In this document: positions 35,363 to 43,823 of the stretch, one piece after another | Numbering within the stretch: position 1 is the stretch's first letter | How the letters are laid out: the number at the start of each line of letters is the position of its first letter | Assembly (NCBI RefSeq): GCF_009733845.1 | Contig: NZ_WNXZ01000002.1 | Location: 1-64,000 of the forward strand | Direction: 5' to 3' | Source: Pseudactinotalea terrae | GTDB lineage: Bacteria; Actinomycetota; Actinomycetes; Actinomycetales; Beutenbergiaceae | DNA: 64,000 nt | Notes under the pieces: model-generated | Told to the model about the DNA's origin: nothing | Seen by the model: only the letters and a program-made list of their open reading frames with translations | The model's database searches: none | Translations under genes and position numbers: made by a program

Positions 35363-36246
35363 TGGACAGGCGTACCTACCAGCGGTTCAACACGCGCGCG
35401 GGCCGTGTCTTCGACGGCGTCAACGCGGTGGTCCTCATCGCCATCGGCGTGGTCGCGCTGCTGCCGTTCCTCTACGTGCTCGCGGGCTCGTTCGCCACGG
35501 AGCTCGAGATCACCACGCGGCCGTTCTTCCTGTGGCCCAGCGAGATCACCACGGCCTCGTACGAGTCGATCCTGTCGTCACGGGTCTTCGTGCGGGCGTT
35601 CGTCACCACGGTGATCGTCACCGGCGTCGGTACCGTGATCCAGCTCGCGCTGACCGCGCTGATGGCTTACCCGCTCTCGAAGATCGACCTGCCCGGCCGA
35701 CGCACGATGATGAGTCTGATCGTGTTCTGCATGGTGTTCTCGGCAGGCATGATCCCGACGTTCCTCATCGTGAAGGAGCTCGGCCTGCTCAACAGCTACT
35801 GGGCGCTGATCCTGCCGATGGCGATCAACCCCTTCAGCCTGATCATCATCAAGAACTTCTTCCAGGAGCTGCCCAAGGAGCTGGAGGAGTCCGCACGCAT
35901 CGACGGCGCCAACGAGCTCCGCATCCTGCGCAGCATCGTGGCGCCGCTGAGCAAGCCGGTGCTGGCCACCTTCGGGTTGTTCTACGCGGTGGGGCTGTGG
36001 AACGACTACATGTCGCCGCTGCTGTACCTGGGGGATCAGGACAAGTGGACCCTGCAGATGATCCTGCGCCAGGTGACCGCCTCCGCGACCCTCACGGCCG
36101 ACGACATGAACAGCGACGTGCCGCCACCCGCGCAGGGCATCAAGTTCGCCGTCGTCATGGTGGCGACCATCCCGGTGCTGCTGGCCTACCCGTTCCTGCA
36201 GAAGCACTTCGCCAAGGGCATGCTGATCGGCAGCGTGAAGGGGTGA
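35362..36246 (+). CDS. lplC: LplC/YtcP-type ABC sugar permease
   Basis: A 294-aa permease with six helices and EAA loop ELEESARIDGANELRIL. It is the second half of the channel with the preceding LplB-type protein. The stop overlaps the esterase start (GTGA), which links import to intracellular processing. Confidence 0.94.
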   Translation: MDRRTYQRFNTRAGRVFDGVNAVVLIAIGVVALLPFLYVLAGSFATELEITTRPFFLWPSEITTASYESILSSRVFVRAFVTTVIVTGVGTVIQLALTALMAYPLSKIDLPGRRTMMSLIVFCMVFSAGMIPTFLIVKELGLLNSYWALILPMAINPFSLIIIKNFFQELPKELEESARIDGANELRILRSIVAPLSKPVLATFGLFYAVGLWNDYMSPLLYLGDQDKWTLQMILRQVTASATLTADDMNSDVPPPAQGIKFAVVMVATIPVLLAYPFLQKHFAKGMLIGSVKG

Positions 36247-36926
36247 GCGGCAGCGACACATCCATCACTATCCACCTGGCTGGTGACTCCACGGTGGCAC
36301 CGGGTCCGCTCGACGACTCCGGCGTCGCGGGCTGGGGTGCGGCCCTTCACCTGTTCGTCGAGGAGCCGGTCCACAACGAGGCGATCGGCGGTGCCACCAC
36401 GGCGTCGTTCCGGGCCGAGGGCCGCTGGCGCGACGTGCTGGACCAGACGCGGCCAGGCGACGTCGTCGTCATCCAGTTCGGTCACAACGATCAGAAGGAC
36501 CCGGACGCACTGGCCGCGACCGGCGGCTACTCGGACAACCTGCGCGCCTTCGTGCATGAGGTGCGCGCGGTGGGCGGCATGCCTGTGCTCGGCACGAGCG
36601 TGGAACGTCGCCTCTTCACCGACGACGGCGACCTGCGCCTCTCGCACGGGCCGTACCCGGCCGCTGTGCGTGCCCTGGGCGCCGAGCTGAACGTCCCGGT
36701 GATCGAGCTGCTGGGCTTCACGCGTTGGCTGTACGCCTGGATGGGTCAGCAGGACAGCTGGCGGCTGTTCGGCCACACGAACCCGGACGGCGGGGCGCAG
36801 GACAACACCCACTTCGGTGCGTTCGGTGCCAAGACCGTCGCAGCCTTCGTGGCGCAGCAGCTGCGCGTGATCCGCGGCCTCGACAACCACAGCGAGCCGC
36901 TCGGTTCCTGGTTCGTGCGCCCATGA
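36243..36926 (+). CDS. Rhamnogalacturonan acetylesterase-like SGNH hydrolase
   Basis: A 227-aa SGNH/GDSL hydrolase. Block I AGDSTVAPG holds the catalytic Ser, EAIGGATTASF is block II, VVIQFGHNDQKDP is block III, and DNTHFGAFGA carries the Asp/His pair of block V. Sequence and context match the YesT/RgaE group that removes acetyl groups from rhamnogalacturonan. No signal peptide, so it acts on imported oligosaccharides. GTG start overlapping the permease stop. Confidence 0.9.
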   Translation: MSGSDTSITIHLAGDSTVAPGPLDDSGVAGWGAALHLFVEEPVHNEAIGGATTASFRAEGRWRDVLDQTRPGDVVVIQFGHNDQKDPDALAATGGYSDNLRAFVHEVRAVGGMPVLGTSVERRLFTDDGDLRLSHGPYPAAVRALGAELNVPVIELLGFTRWLYAWMGQQDSWRLFGHTNPDGGAQDNTHFGAFGAKTVAAFVAQQLRVIRGLDNHSEPLGSWFVRP

Positions 36927-37591
36927 CCTACACGAACGCACTCGCCTCCGCCGCGGACCTCGACGGGTGGGTGGCCGAAGGACCGCTGGGCGTCGAGCAG
37001 CTCGACGGCGGCGTGCGGCTGTTCAGCACCGCCGACGAGGCTGCGCTGGTCGCTGCGGATCGCGGTGACCACGCGCACGTCACGTACTGGTGCCCCGAGG
37101 TCTTCGGACCCGACATCGAGGTCTCCTGGGACTTCCGGCCGCTCGCCGGCGCGGGCCTCGCGATGCTGTTCTTCGCCGCCACCGGCACCGAGGGCCGCGA
37201 CCTCTTCGACCCCGCGCTCGCGCCCCGCACCGGCTTCTACCCGCAATACCACTCGGGCGACGTGCGCACCCTTCACGTGTCCTACTACCGCCGCAAGTGG
37301 CCCGCCGAGCGCCGGTTCCACACCTGCAACCTGCGCAAGAGCCCGGGCTTCCACCTGGTGGCGCAGGGCGCCGACCCGTTGCCGCCGCTCGAGGACGTCG
37401 ACAGTCACTACCGGGTGCGCGTCACCAAGCACGGGCCCGAGGTGGCCTTCGCGATCGACGACCTGGAGCTGTTCCGCTGGACCGACGACGGCACGACTGG
37501 GCCGCCGCTCGGCGGCGGCCGCATCGGCTTCCGCCAGATGGCCCCGCTCTCCGCCCACTACCGCAACCTCGAGGTGAAGCCCCTCTCATGA
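36923..37591 (+). CDS. YesU-like DUF1961 beta-jelly-roll protein
   Basis: A 222-aa protein with the DUF1961 pattern: DIEVSWDFRPLAGAGLAMLFFAATG, TGFYPQYHSGDVRTLHVSYYRRKWP and GGRIGFRQMAPLSAHYRNLEV. It corresponds to Bacillus YesU of the rhamnogalacturonan cluster. The fold is concanavalin-like, and the biochemical role is unproven. It is coupled to both neighbours by ATGA overlaps. Confidence 0.87.
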   Translation: MTYTNALASAADLDGWVAEGPLGVEQLDGGVRLFSTADEAALVAADRGDHAHVTYWCPEVFGPDIEVSWDFRPLAGAGLAMLFFAATGTEGRDLFDPALAPRTGFYPQYHSGDVRTLHVSYYRRKWPAERRFHTCNLRKSPGFHLVAQGADPLPPLEDVDSHYRVRVTKHGPEVAFAIDDLELFRWTDDGTTGPPLGGGRIGFRQMAPLSAHYRNLEVKPLS

Positions 37592-40215
37592 CGAACACGC
37601 CCACGATCGACATCCCGCTCCGATGGATCGACGACGTCCCACCGGCCGCCCTGCCCGCGGGCGCCACCCTGGGTGCCCCGCTTCCTCGGGGAGCGGTGAC
37701 CGAGCTGGGGTCCCTTGGTGTGGTCGCCGCCGACGGGGCGCCTGTCGCCGCGCAGCTCTGGCCGCTCGCCACCTGGCCCGACGGCAGCGTGAAGTGGACC
37801 GGGATCGCGCTGGCCGCCGGCGACGACCCTGCCGCCGGGTACCGGCTTGTGCGGGCGGAGCAGCCGAGCGTGGCGCAGCCGGTGAGCGTCGAGGAGACCA
37901 GCGACGCCGTCGTGCTCACGGTGGGCGAGATGCGCGTCACGATCCCCAGGGCAGGAGATGCCCTGGTGAGCGAGATCGCGATCGGAGGCACCGCCGTCGG
38001 GCGCAACGGCCGGCTGGTCTCGAGCGTGCAGCGCACCCCGGAACCCGATCACGGCGGGCGGGATCACGGCACGGGCGAGGTCGAGTGCGTCACCGTCGAG
38101 CAGTCCGGACCGGTGCGCGCGGTGGTGCGGATCCAGGGGCGGCACCGGACCGATGCGGGCAAGCGATGGCTGCCCTTCACGGTGCGACTGGTGGCGGTGG
38201 CCGGCTCCACGCACCTGCGGCTAGTGCACTCCTTCATCTGGGACGGCGACGCCGAGAAGGACTTCCTCTCCTCGATCGGAGTCCGGTTCGACGTGCCGCT
38301 GCGCGCGGAGCCGCACGACCGGCACGTCCGGATCGCGGGCGCCGACGGCGGGCTGCTGCGGGAGGCGGTGCGGGGGCTGACCGGGCTGCGCCGGGACCCG
38401 GGGCAGGCGGTCCGGGACGCGCAGATGAACGGTGACGCCACGCCGTCGCCAGAGACCTGGGACCAGGACGTCGCGAGGCTCAGCAGATGGATCCCCACGT
38501 GGGACTCCTGGAGCCTGCGGCAGCACTCCGCGAACGGCTTCACCGTGCGCAAGCGGACCAGGCCGGGGCACGCGTGGGTGGGTGTCGCCGAGGGCACACG
38601 CTCCGACGGCGTGGGCTACCTCGGGGACCCGGGCGGCGGGCTCGCGCTAGGGCTCACCGGATTCTGGCAGTCGCACCCCACCGGGATCGACGTCGCCGGT
38701 GGGACCGGCGAGGCCGGTTCGATCACGATGTGGCTGTGGTCGCCCGACGCCGAGCCGATGGACCTGCGCTTCTATCACGACGGCCTGGGGCAGGAGACGT
38801 ACGCCGACCAGCTCGACGCGCTCGACATCACCTACGAGGACTACGAGCCGGGCTTCGGCGATGCCCACGGGATCGCCCGCACGCACGAGCTCGAGGTGAT
38901 CGCCTACCCGGGCACGCCGTCGGTGCAGCAGCTCGCCGCGGATGTCGCGCACGTGGTGGAGCCGCCGCGCCTGGCCGTCACGCCTGAAGCGCTGCACGCC
39001 GCGCGGGTGCTGGGGGACTGGGACCTCCCGGACTCCTCGACGCCCGCACGGGCACAGCTGGAGCAGCGGCTGAGCGCGCTGCTCGACTTCTACGTGGGTC
39101 AGGTCGACCAGCGCTCCTGGTATGGGTTCTGGAACTACGGCGACCTCATGCATGCCTACGACGCCGACCGGCACGTGTGGCGGTACGACGTCGGCGGGTA
39201 CGCCTGGGACAACTCCGAGCTCTCCCCGGACCTGTGGCTGTGGACGGCGTTCCTGCGGACCGGGCGGGCGGACGTGTTCCGGCTCGCTGAGCGGCTCACC
39301 CGGCACACGGGCGATGTGGACGTCTACCACGCGGGCCAGTGGCAGGGCCTGGGCACGCGACACAACGTGCAGCACTGGGGGTGCAGCGCCAAGCAGCTGC
39401 GGATCAGCTCACCCGCCTACCGCCGTCACCACTACTTCCTCACCGCCGACGAGCACTCCCGCGACCTCATGCTGGAGCTGCGGGACTCGGACCAGACCTT
39501 CCTGGGGCTGGACCCGGTGCGGAAGGTGCGCCCGGACGCGGCGACCTACCGGCCGCAACGGAACGCGCTCGGGGTCGGGCTGGGTACCGACTGGAGCGCG
39601 CTCGCATCGACCTGGCTGGCGGACTGGGAGATCACCGGCAACGAGCGCTCGCGCGACCGGCTGCTGGGGACGATGAGCGACATCGGCGCCATGCCGCGCG
39701 GGTTCTTCACCGGTGAGGGTCTCTACGACCTCGACACCGGCCGGTTCGACGTCGGTCGGAGGAGGGTGAGTGCCTCGCACCTGTCGATCATGTTCGGTCT
39801 GGTGGAGATCTGCAGCGAGCTGGTCGACCTGGTGGACGAGGAGGCGGCCCCGGGGTTCCGGGATGCCTGGCTGCAGTACTGCCGGCTGTACCTGGGGACC
39901 GCGGAGGAGCAGGTCGCCGAGCTCGGCACCGAGCACGACGGCTCACCGTTCGAGCAGGCCCACTCGCGGATCCTGGCGTACGCGGCGAACCGGCTCGGCC
40001 GCGACGACCTCGCCGACCGCGCCTGGGAGGCATTCTTCGCGGGCGGGGAGCGGATGCGCGGCGACTTCACCTCGGTGCGGCGGGAGCCGCCGGAGGTGAT
40101 GTCGCCGGTCGACGACGCCCCCACGCTCTGGACCAACGACGCCGCGCAGGGCAGCCTCGCGACCATGCAGTGCCTCGCACTGATCGGGCACCGGCTGCCT
40201 GAGGGCATGGACTGA
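37588..40215 (+). CDS. Exo-rhamnogalacturonan lyase family protein (PL26-like)
   Basis: An 875-aa protein. Residues about 5-90 form a small N-terminal beta domain (RWIDDVPPAALPAGATLGAPLPRG). A beta-sandwich region follows, and then an alpha-barrel part from about residue 480 (WYGFWNYGDLMHAYDADRHVWRY, YAWDNSELSPDLWLWTAFLRTG). The order matches the three-domain PcRGLX-type exo-lyases that release unsaturated disaccharides from rhamnogalacturonan chain ends. No signal peptide, which again indicates intracellular action. Last gene of the operon. Family assignment is by recalled motifs; catalytic residues were not verified. Confidence 0.8.
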   Translation: MTNTPTIDIPLRWIDDVPPAALPAGATLGAPLPRGAVTELGSLGVVAADGAPVAAQLWPLATWPDGSVKWTGIALAAGDDPAAGYRLVRAEQPSVAQPVSVEETSDAVVLTVGEMRVTIPRAGDALVSEIAIGGTAVGRNGRLVSSVQRTPEPDHGGRDHGTGEVECVTVEQSGPVRAVVRIQGRHRTDAGKRWLPFTVRLVAVAGSTHLRLVHSFIWDGDAEKDFLSSIGVRFDVPLRAEPHDRHVRIAGADGGLLREAVRGLTGLRRDPGQAVRDAQMNGDATPSPETWDQDVARLSRWIPTWDSWSLRQHSANGFTVRKRTRPGHAWVGVAEGTRSDGVGYLGDPGGGLALGLTGFWQSHPTGIDVAGGTGEAGSITMWLWSPDAEPMDLRFYHDGLGQETYADQLDALDITYEDYEPGFGDAHGIARTHELEVIAYPGTPSVQQLAADVAHVVEPPRLAVTPEALHAARVLGDWDLPDSSTPARAQLEQRLSALLDFYVGQVDQRSWYGFWNYGDLMHAYDADRHVWRYDVGGYAWDNSELSPDLWLWTAFLRTGRADVFRLAERLTRHTGDVDVYHAGQWQGLGTRHNVQHWGCSAKQLRISSPAYRRHHYFLTADEHSRDLMLELRDSDQTFLGLDPVRKVRPDAATYRPQRNALGVGLGTDWSALASTWLADWEITGNERSRDRLLGTMSDIGAMPRGFFTGEGLYDLDTGRFDVGRRRVSASHLSIMFGLVEICSELVDLVDEEAAPGFRDAWLQYCRLYLGTAEEQVAELGTEHDGSPFEQAHSRILAYAANRLGRDDLADRAWEAFFAGGERMRGDFTSVRREPPEVMSPVDDAPTLWTNDAAQGSLATMQCLALIGHRLPEGMD

Positions 40216-40240
40216 GGTAGGTCGGGACGGGCTCTCCGGC

Positions 40241-40312
40241 GCCGAGTTCGCTGCAGACCGTCGAGTTCGTCGGGTGCACCGAGCGAACTCGACGTTCTGC
40301 GACGAACTCGGC
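40241..40312 (+). terminator. Very long near-perfect hairpin (33-34-nt arms)
   Basis: GCCGAGTTCG at the base and GTCGAGTTCG further in are matched by CGAACTCGAC and CGAACTCGGC on the other arm. Nearly 30 base pairs close on the 5-nt loop GTGCA, with only a few mismatches. The hairpin begins 25 bp after the lyase stop and lies before the recC promoter. GAGTTCG occurs twice per arm, so the element itself looks like a duplicated inverted repeat. Confidence 0.8.
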
Positions 40313-40412
40313 GGGCGGGGGGCTCGGCCGCTCGCCTCGACCGGTGCGGGCGGCCCGCTTAGCTCTCGTCGCCGGGCAGCGCTGCCGGGACCGGGATGTC
40401 GCACAGCGCCGA

Positions 40413-40418
40413 TAGCCT
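40413..40418 (+). promoter_or_regulatory. -10 box TAGCCT of a leaderless recC transcript
   Basis: TAGCCT ends 6 nt before the GTG at 40425. Confidence 0.5.
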
Positions 40419-40424
40419 GCCGAG

Positions 40425-43400
40425 GTGGCAGTCCACATCCACCGCGCGCACCGGACCGACCGTCTCGCCGACGAGCTCGGCCGGCTGCTGGCGACCCCGA
40501 TGGCGGATCCGTTCGCGGAGGAGGTCGTGGTGGTCCCCGCGCGTGGCGTCGAGCGGTGGCTCACGCAGCGGCTCTCGCACCGGCTCGGTGCAGCGGCGGA
40601 CCGAACCGATGGTGTCTGCGCGGGTGTGCGTCTCGTCTCGCCCCGGTCGCTGGTCGCCCAGCTGACGGGGACCGAGCGCACCGATCCGTGGGACCCGGAC
40701 CGGCTCGCGTGGCCGTTGCTCGCCACGATCGACGAGGTGGTCACCGAGCCATGGGCTGCCACGCTCGCCACGCACCTCGGTGCTGCAGAGGCTGACGACG
40801 GCGGCCCGGCCCGGGCCGGGCAGCGTCAGGACAGGCGCTACTCGGTCGCGCGACGACTCGCGGGCCTGCTCTCCGGCTACGCGGTGCAGCGGCCCGCGAT
40901 CCTCGCGGCCTGGCGCGCCGGCGACGACTCCGACGGTCATGGCCACCGCCTCGATGCCGACCTTGCCTGGCAGGCGGAGCTGTATCGCCGCCTCGAGCAG
41001 CGGTTGGCGGTGCCGCCACCCGATGTGCGGCACGCCGAGGTCCTCGCGCGGATCCGTGCCGGCGAGGAGCTCGCGCTCCCGGACCGACTCTCGCTGTTCG
41101 GTCACACGAGGCTGCCCGTGACCGAGGTCGAGCTGCTGGCGGCGGTGGGGGAGCAGCGTGAGGTGCACCTGTGGCTGCCGCAGGCCTCCGCCGTGGCGTG
41201 GGAGAAGCTGCGGCCCGTGGTGGCCGATGGTCCCGTGCTGCGCGCTCGTGACGAGACGGCGCTGAAGGTGCACCACCCGCTCCTCGCGAGCCTGGGGCGG
41301 GACGCGCGCGAGCTGCAGCGCACGCTCTCCACGCTCGAGCCCGCGGGTGATGTCTCGGTCGACAGTGTCTCCGACGACGCACCGGAGACCCTGCTCGGCT
41401 GGCTCCAGCACGATCTGCGTGCCGATGTCGAGCCGGATGCCGCCACCCGTGCCGGTCGCGTGCTCGCCGCCACCGACGACTCGGTCCAGGTCCACGCCTG
41501 TCACGGTCCGGCCCGCCAGGTCGAGGTGCTCCGCGAGGTACTGGTCGGGATGCTCGCCGACGACCCCACGCTCGAGCCGCGCGACATCCTCGTGATGTGT
41601 CCCGACATCGAGTCCTTCGCCTCGCTGTTCGAGGCGGGCTTCGGGCTGGCCGAGGTCGTGCGCGGCGGGCACCCTGCTCACGAGCTGCGCGTGCGGCTCG
41701 CCGACCGCGGTCTCGCCCGCACCAACCCGCTGCTCGATCTCGCGGCCCGGGTCGTCGAGGTCGCGGGCGGGCGTGCGGCGGTGAGCGAGATCCTCGACCT
41801 CGCGAGCACCGAGGTGGTGCGCCGCCGGTTCGGGTTCAGCGACGACGATCTCGAGCAGATCGGTCAGTGGGTCGTCGAGTCCGGGGTGCGCTGGGGTCTG
41901 GCGGCCGACCTTCGCCAGCCGTTCGGGCTGGCCGCCCTGCCGCACAACACCTGGAAGCTCGGTCTCGACCGGCTGCTGGTCGGCGTCGGCATGGCCGAGC
42001 AGGGGCAGCGCCGATTCGGCAGCACGCTGCCTCTCGACGACGTCGGCAGCGCCGCGATCGATCTCGCCGGCCGGCTCGCCGAGCTGATCGATCGGCTGGA
42101 GAGCACGGTCCGGGCGCTCGGCGCGGCACGGCGCGCCTCCGAGTGGGTCGCCGCGCTCGGCGACGCGATCGACGGGCTCGGCGCGGTCGGTAGCGATGAC
42201 GCCTGGCAGCGTGCCCAGGCGGACCGCGAGCTGGCCACCATCCGCGACGCCGCCGGCGGCCAGGACGTGCCGCTGCGGCTCGCGGATGTCCGCACATTGC
42301 TCGAGCAACGGCTCTCGGGGCGGGCCACCCGGGCCAACTTCCGCACCGGTGCGCTCACGGTCTCCACGATGGTGCCGATGCGGTCGGTCCCGCACCGTGT
42401 GATCGCGCTGGTCGGCCTCGACGACGGCGCGTACCCGCGCCTGGCGAGCACCGATGGCGACGACGCGCTCGCGCGCATGCCGCGTACCGGCGAGCGCGAT
42501 GTCCGTGGCGAGGACCGCCAGCTCCTGCTCGACGCCCTGCTCGCCGCCACCGAGCACCTGGTGCTCACCTACACCGGCGCCGACGAGGTCAAGGGCGGCG
42601 AGCGCCCGCCGGCCGTGCCGATCGGCGAGGTGCTCGACGCGCTCGACGTCACCAGCGCCGGTCCGGTTCGTGACCAGGTCGTGGTGTGTCACCCGTTGCA
42701 GCCGTTCGACCCGCGCAACTTCACGGCCGGTGCGCTCAGCCGCCGCGAGCCGCCGCGCCCCTTCGCCTTCGACGCCGCCGCGCTCGAGGGAGCGAGGGCG
42801 GCCTCGGGGCCACGGCGGCGGGTGCCGCCGTTCCTGGTCGAACCGCTCGCCCCCGTGGCCGATGACGACGGCGGAGCGGGTGTGCTGCTCGCCGATCTCC
42901 AGTACTTCTTCTCCCACCCGGTGCGGGCGTTCGTGCGGCGCCGCCTGGACATCGCGCTGCCGTGGGAGAACGAGGAGCCCTCCGACTCGATCCCTGTCGA
43001 GCTCGACAGCCTGCAGGCCTGGGCGATCGGCGACCGGGTCCTCTCGCGCATGCTCGCGGGCGAGGATCTCGACGCCCTCGAGACGGCCGAGCGCGCCCGT
43101 GGCGAGATCCCCCCGCTGCAGCTCGGGCAGCCGGTGCTCGACAAGGTGCACGCCGCCGTGACCGCCCTCGAGGCGGCGAGCGCGGAGGCCAGGACGCAGC
43201 CGGCGGAGACGGTCGACGTGACGATCGACGTCGACGGGGTGCATGTGACCGGGCAGGTCCCCGACGTGCGCGGGCACCGGATCGTCCGCGTCACCTACAG
43301 CAGCCTCGGCGCGAGGCAGCGGCTGGCGGCGTGGGTGGACCTGCTGGCGCTCACGGTGGCGCAGCCGGAGGTCGCCTGGACCGCCGAGGTCTACGGCGGG

Positions 43401-43823
43401 CGGTCGCCGCGGCGCTCGCTGCTCGGCCCGGTCGACCCGGAGAACGCCCGAGCCTTCCTCGGCGAGCTGCTCGACATCTACGCACGCGGCCAGCGGGAGC
43501 CGTTGCCGCTGCCGCTCAAGACCTCGGCGGTGTGGGCGGAGACGCCCGGCACCGACAGCAACCGCGCGTACGTGGCCTACGAGGCGTGGCACGGCGGCAG
43601 GTTCGAGGGCGAGCAGGCCAACCAGTACTACGAGTACGTGTGGGGCCCGGAGCTGCCGCTACGGCCGGACCCCGAGCTGCCGGTCGAGCAGCAGCGCGGT
43701 CTGCTGGCCGAGCCGGCGCGCAGCGAGGAGCTCTGGAGTCCTACCCAGAGCACGAGGTTCGGCCAGTACGCGGTGCGGCTCTGGAAGCCACTGCTCGAGC
43801 ACGAGCAGCGGGGGAGGGCATGA
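40425..43823 (+). CDS. recC: Exodeoxyribonuclease V subunit gamma (RecC)
   Basis: A 1132-aa RecC. The N-terminal VHIHRAHRTDRLADELGRLL and the PARGVERWLTQRLSHRLG stretch, ILVMCPDIESFASLFEAGFG, VSTMVPMRSVPHRVIALVGLDDGAYPR and GERDVRGEDRQLLLDALL are standard RecC text of the inactivated helicase scaffold. In the RecBCD complex it holds the Chi-scanning site and splits the strands. It is first of the recC-recB-recD operon. The stop overlaps recB (ATGA). Confidence 0.96.
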   Translation: MAVHIHRAHRTDRLADELGRLLATPMADPFAEEVVVVPARGVERWLTQRLSHRLGAAADRTDGVCAGVRLVSPRSLVAQLTGTERTDPWDPDRLAWPLLATIDEVVTEPWAATLATHLGAAEADDGGPARAGQRQDRRYSVARRLAGLLSGYAVQRPAILAAWRAGDDSDGHGHRLDADLAWQAELYRRLEQRLAVPPPDVRHAEVLARIRAGEELALPDRLSLFGHTRLPVTEVELLAAVGEQREVHLWLPQASAVAWEKLRPVVADGPVLRARDETALKVHHPLLASLGRDARELQRTLSTLEPAGDVSVDSVSDDAPETLLGWLQHDLRADVEPDAATRAGRVLAATDDSVQVHACHGPARQVEVLREVLVGMLADDPTLEPRDILVMCPDIESFASLFEAGFGLAEVVRGGHPAHELRVRLADRGLARTNPLLDLAARVVEVAGGRAAVSEILDLASTEVVRRRFGFSDDDLEQIGQWVVESGVRWGLAADLRQPFGLAALPHNTWKLGLDRLLVGVGMAEQGQRRFGSTLPLDDVGSAAIDLAGRLAELIDRLESTVRALGAARRASEWVAALGDAIDGLGAVGSDDAWQRAQADRELATIRDAAGGQDVPLRLADVRTLLEQRLSGRATRANFRTGALTVSTMVPMRSVPHRVIALVGLDDGAYPRLASTDGDDALARMPRTGERDVRGEDRQLLLDALLAATEHLVLTYTGADEVKGGERPPAVPIGEVLDALDVTSAGPVRDQVVVCHPLQPFDPRNFTAGALSRREPPRPFAFDAAALEGARAASGPRRRVPPFLVEPLAPVADDDGGAGVLLADLQYFFSHPVRAFVRRRLDIALPWENEEPSDSIPVELDSLQAWAIGDRVLSRMLAGEDLDALETAERARGEIPPLQLGQPVLDKVHAAVTALEAASAEARTQPAETVDVTIDVDGVHVTGQVPDVRGHRIVRVTYSSLGARQRLAAWVDLLALTVAQPEVAWTAEVYGGRSPRRSLLGPVDPENARAFLGELLDIYARGQREPLPLPLKTSAVWAETPGTDSNRAYVAYEAWHGGRFEGEQANQYYEYVWGPELPLRPDPELPVEQQRGLLAEPARSEELWSPTQSTRFGQYAVRLWKPLLEHEQRGRA

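Noticed and set aside
32788-36246. Complete ABC importer
   Set aside because: Only the binding protein and two permeases are present; no ATP-binding gene exists in the operon, so a shared ATPase must be assumed.
40359-43592. Minus-strand open frame of more than 1000 codons opposite recC
   Set aside because: It lies fully antisense to recC, is rich in Arg/His/Gly/Gln, and has no family resemblance. It is a by-product of extreme GC at third codon positions. Similar long antisense frames opposite recB (43628-46438) and the LAL regulator (56851-59748) were dropped for the same reason.
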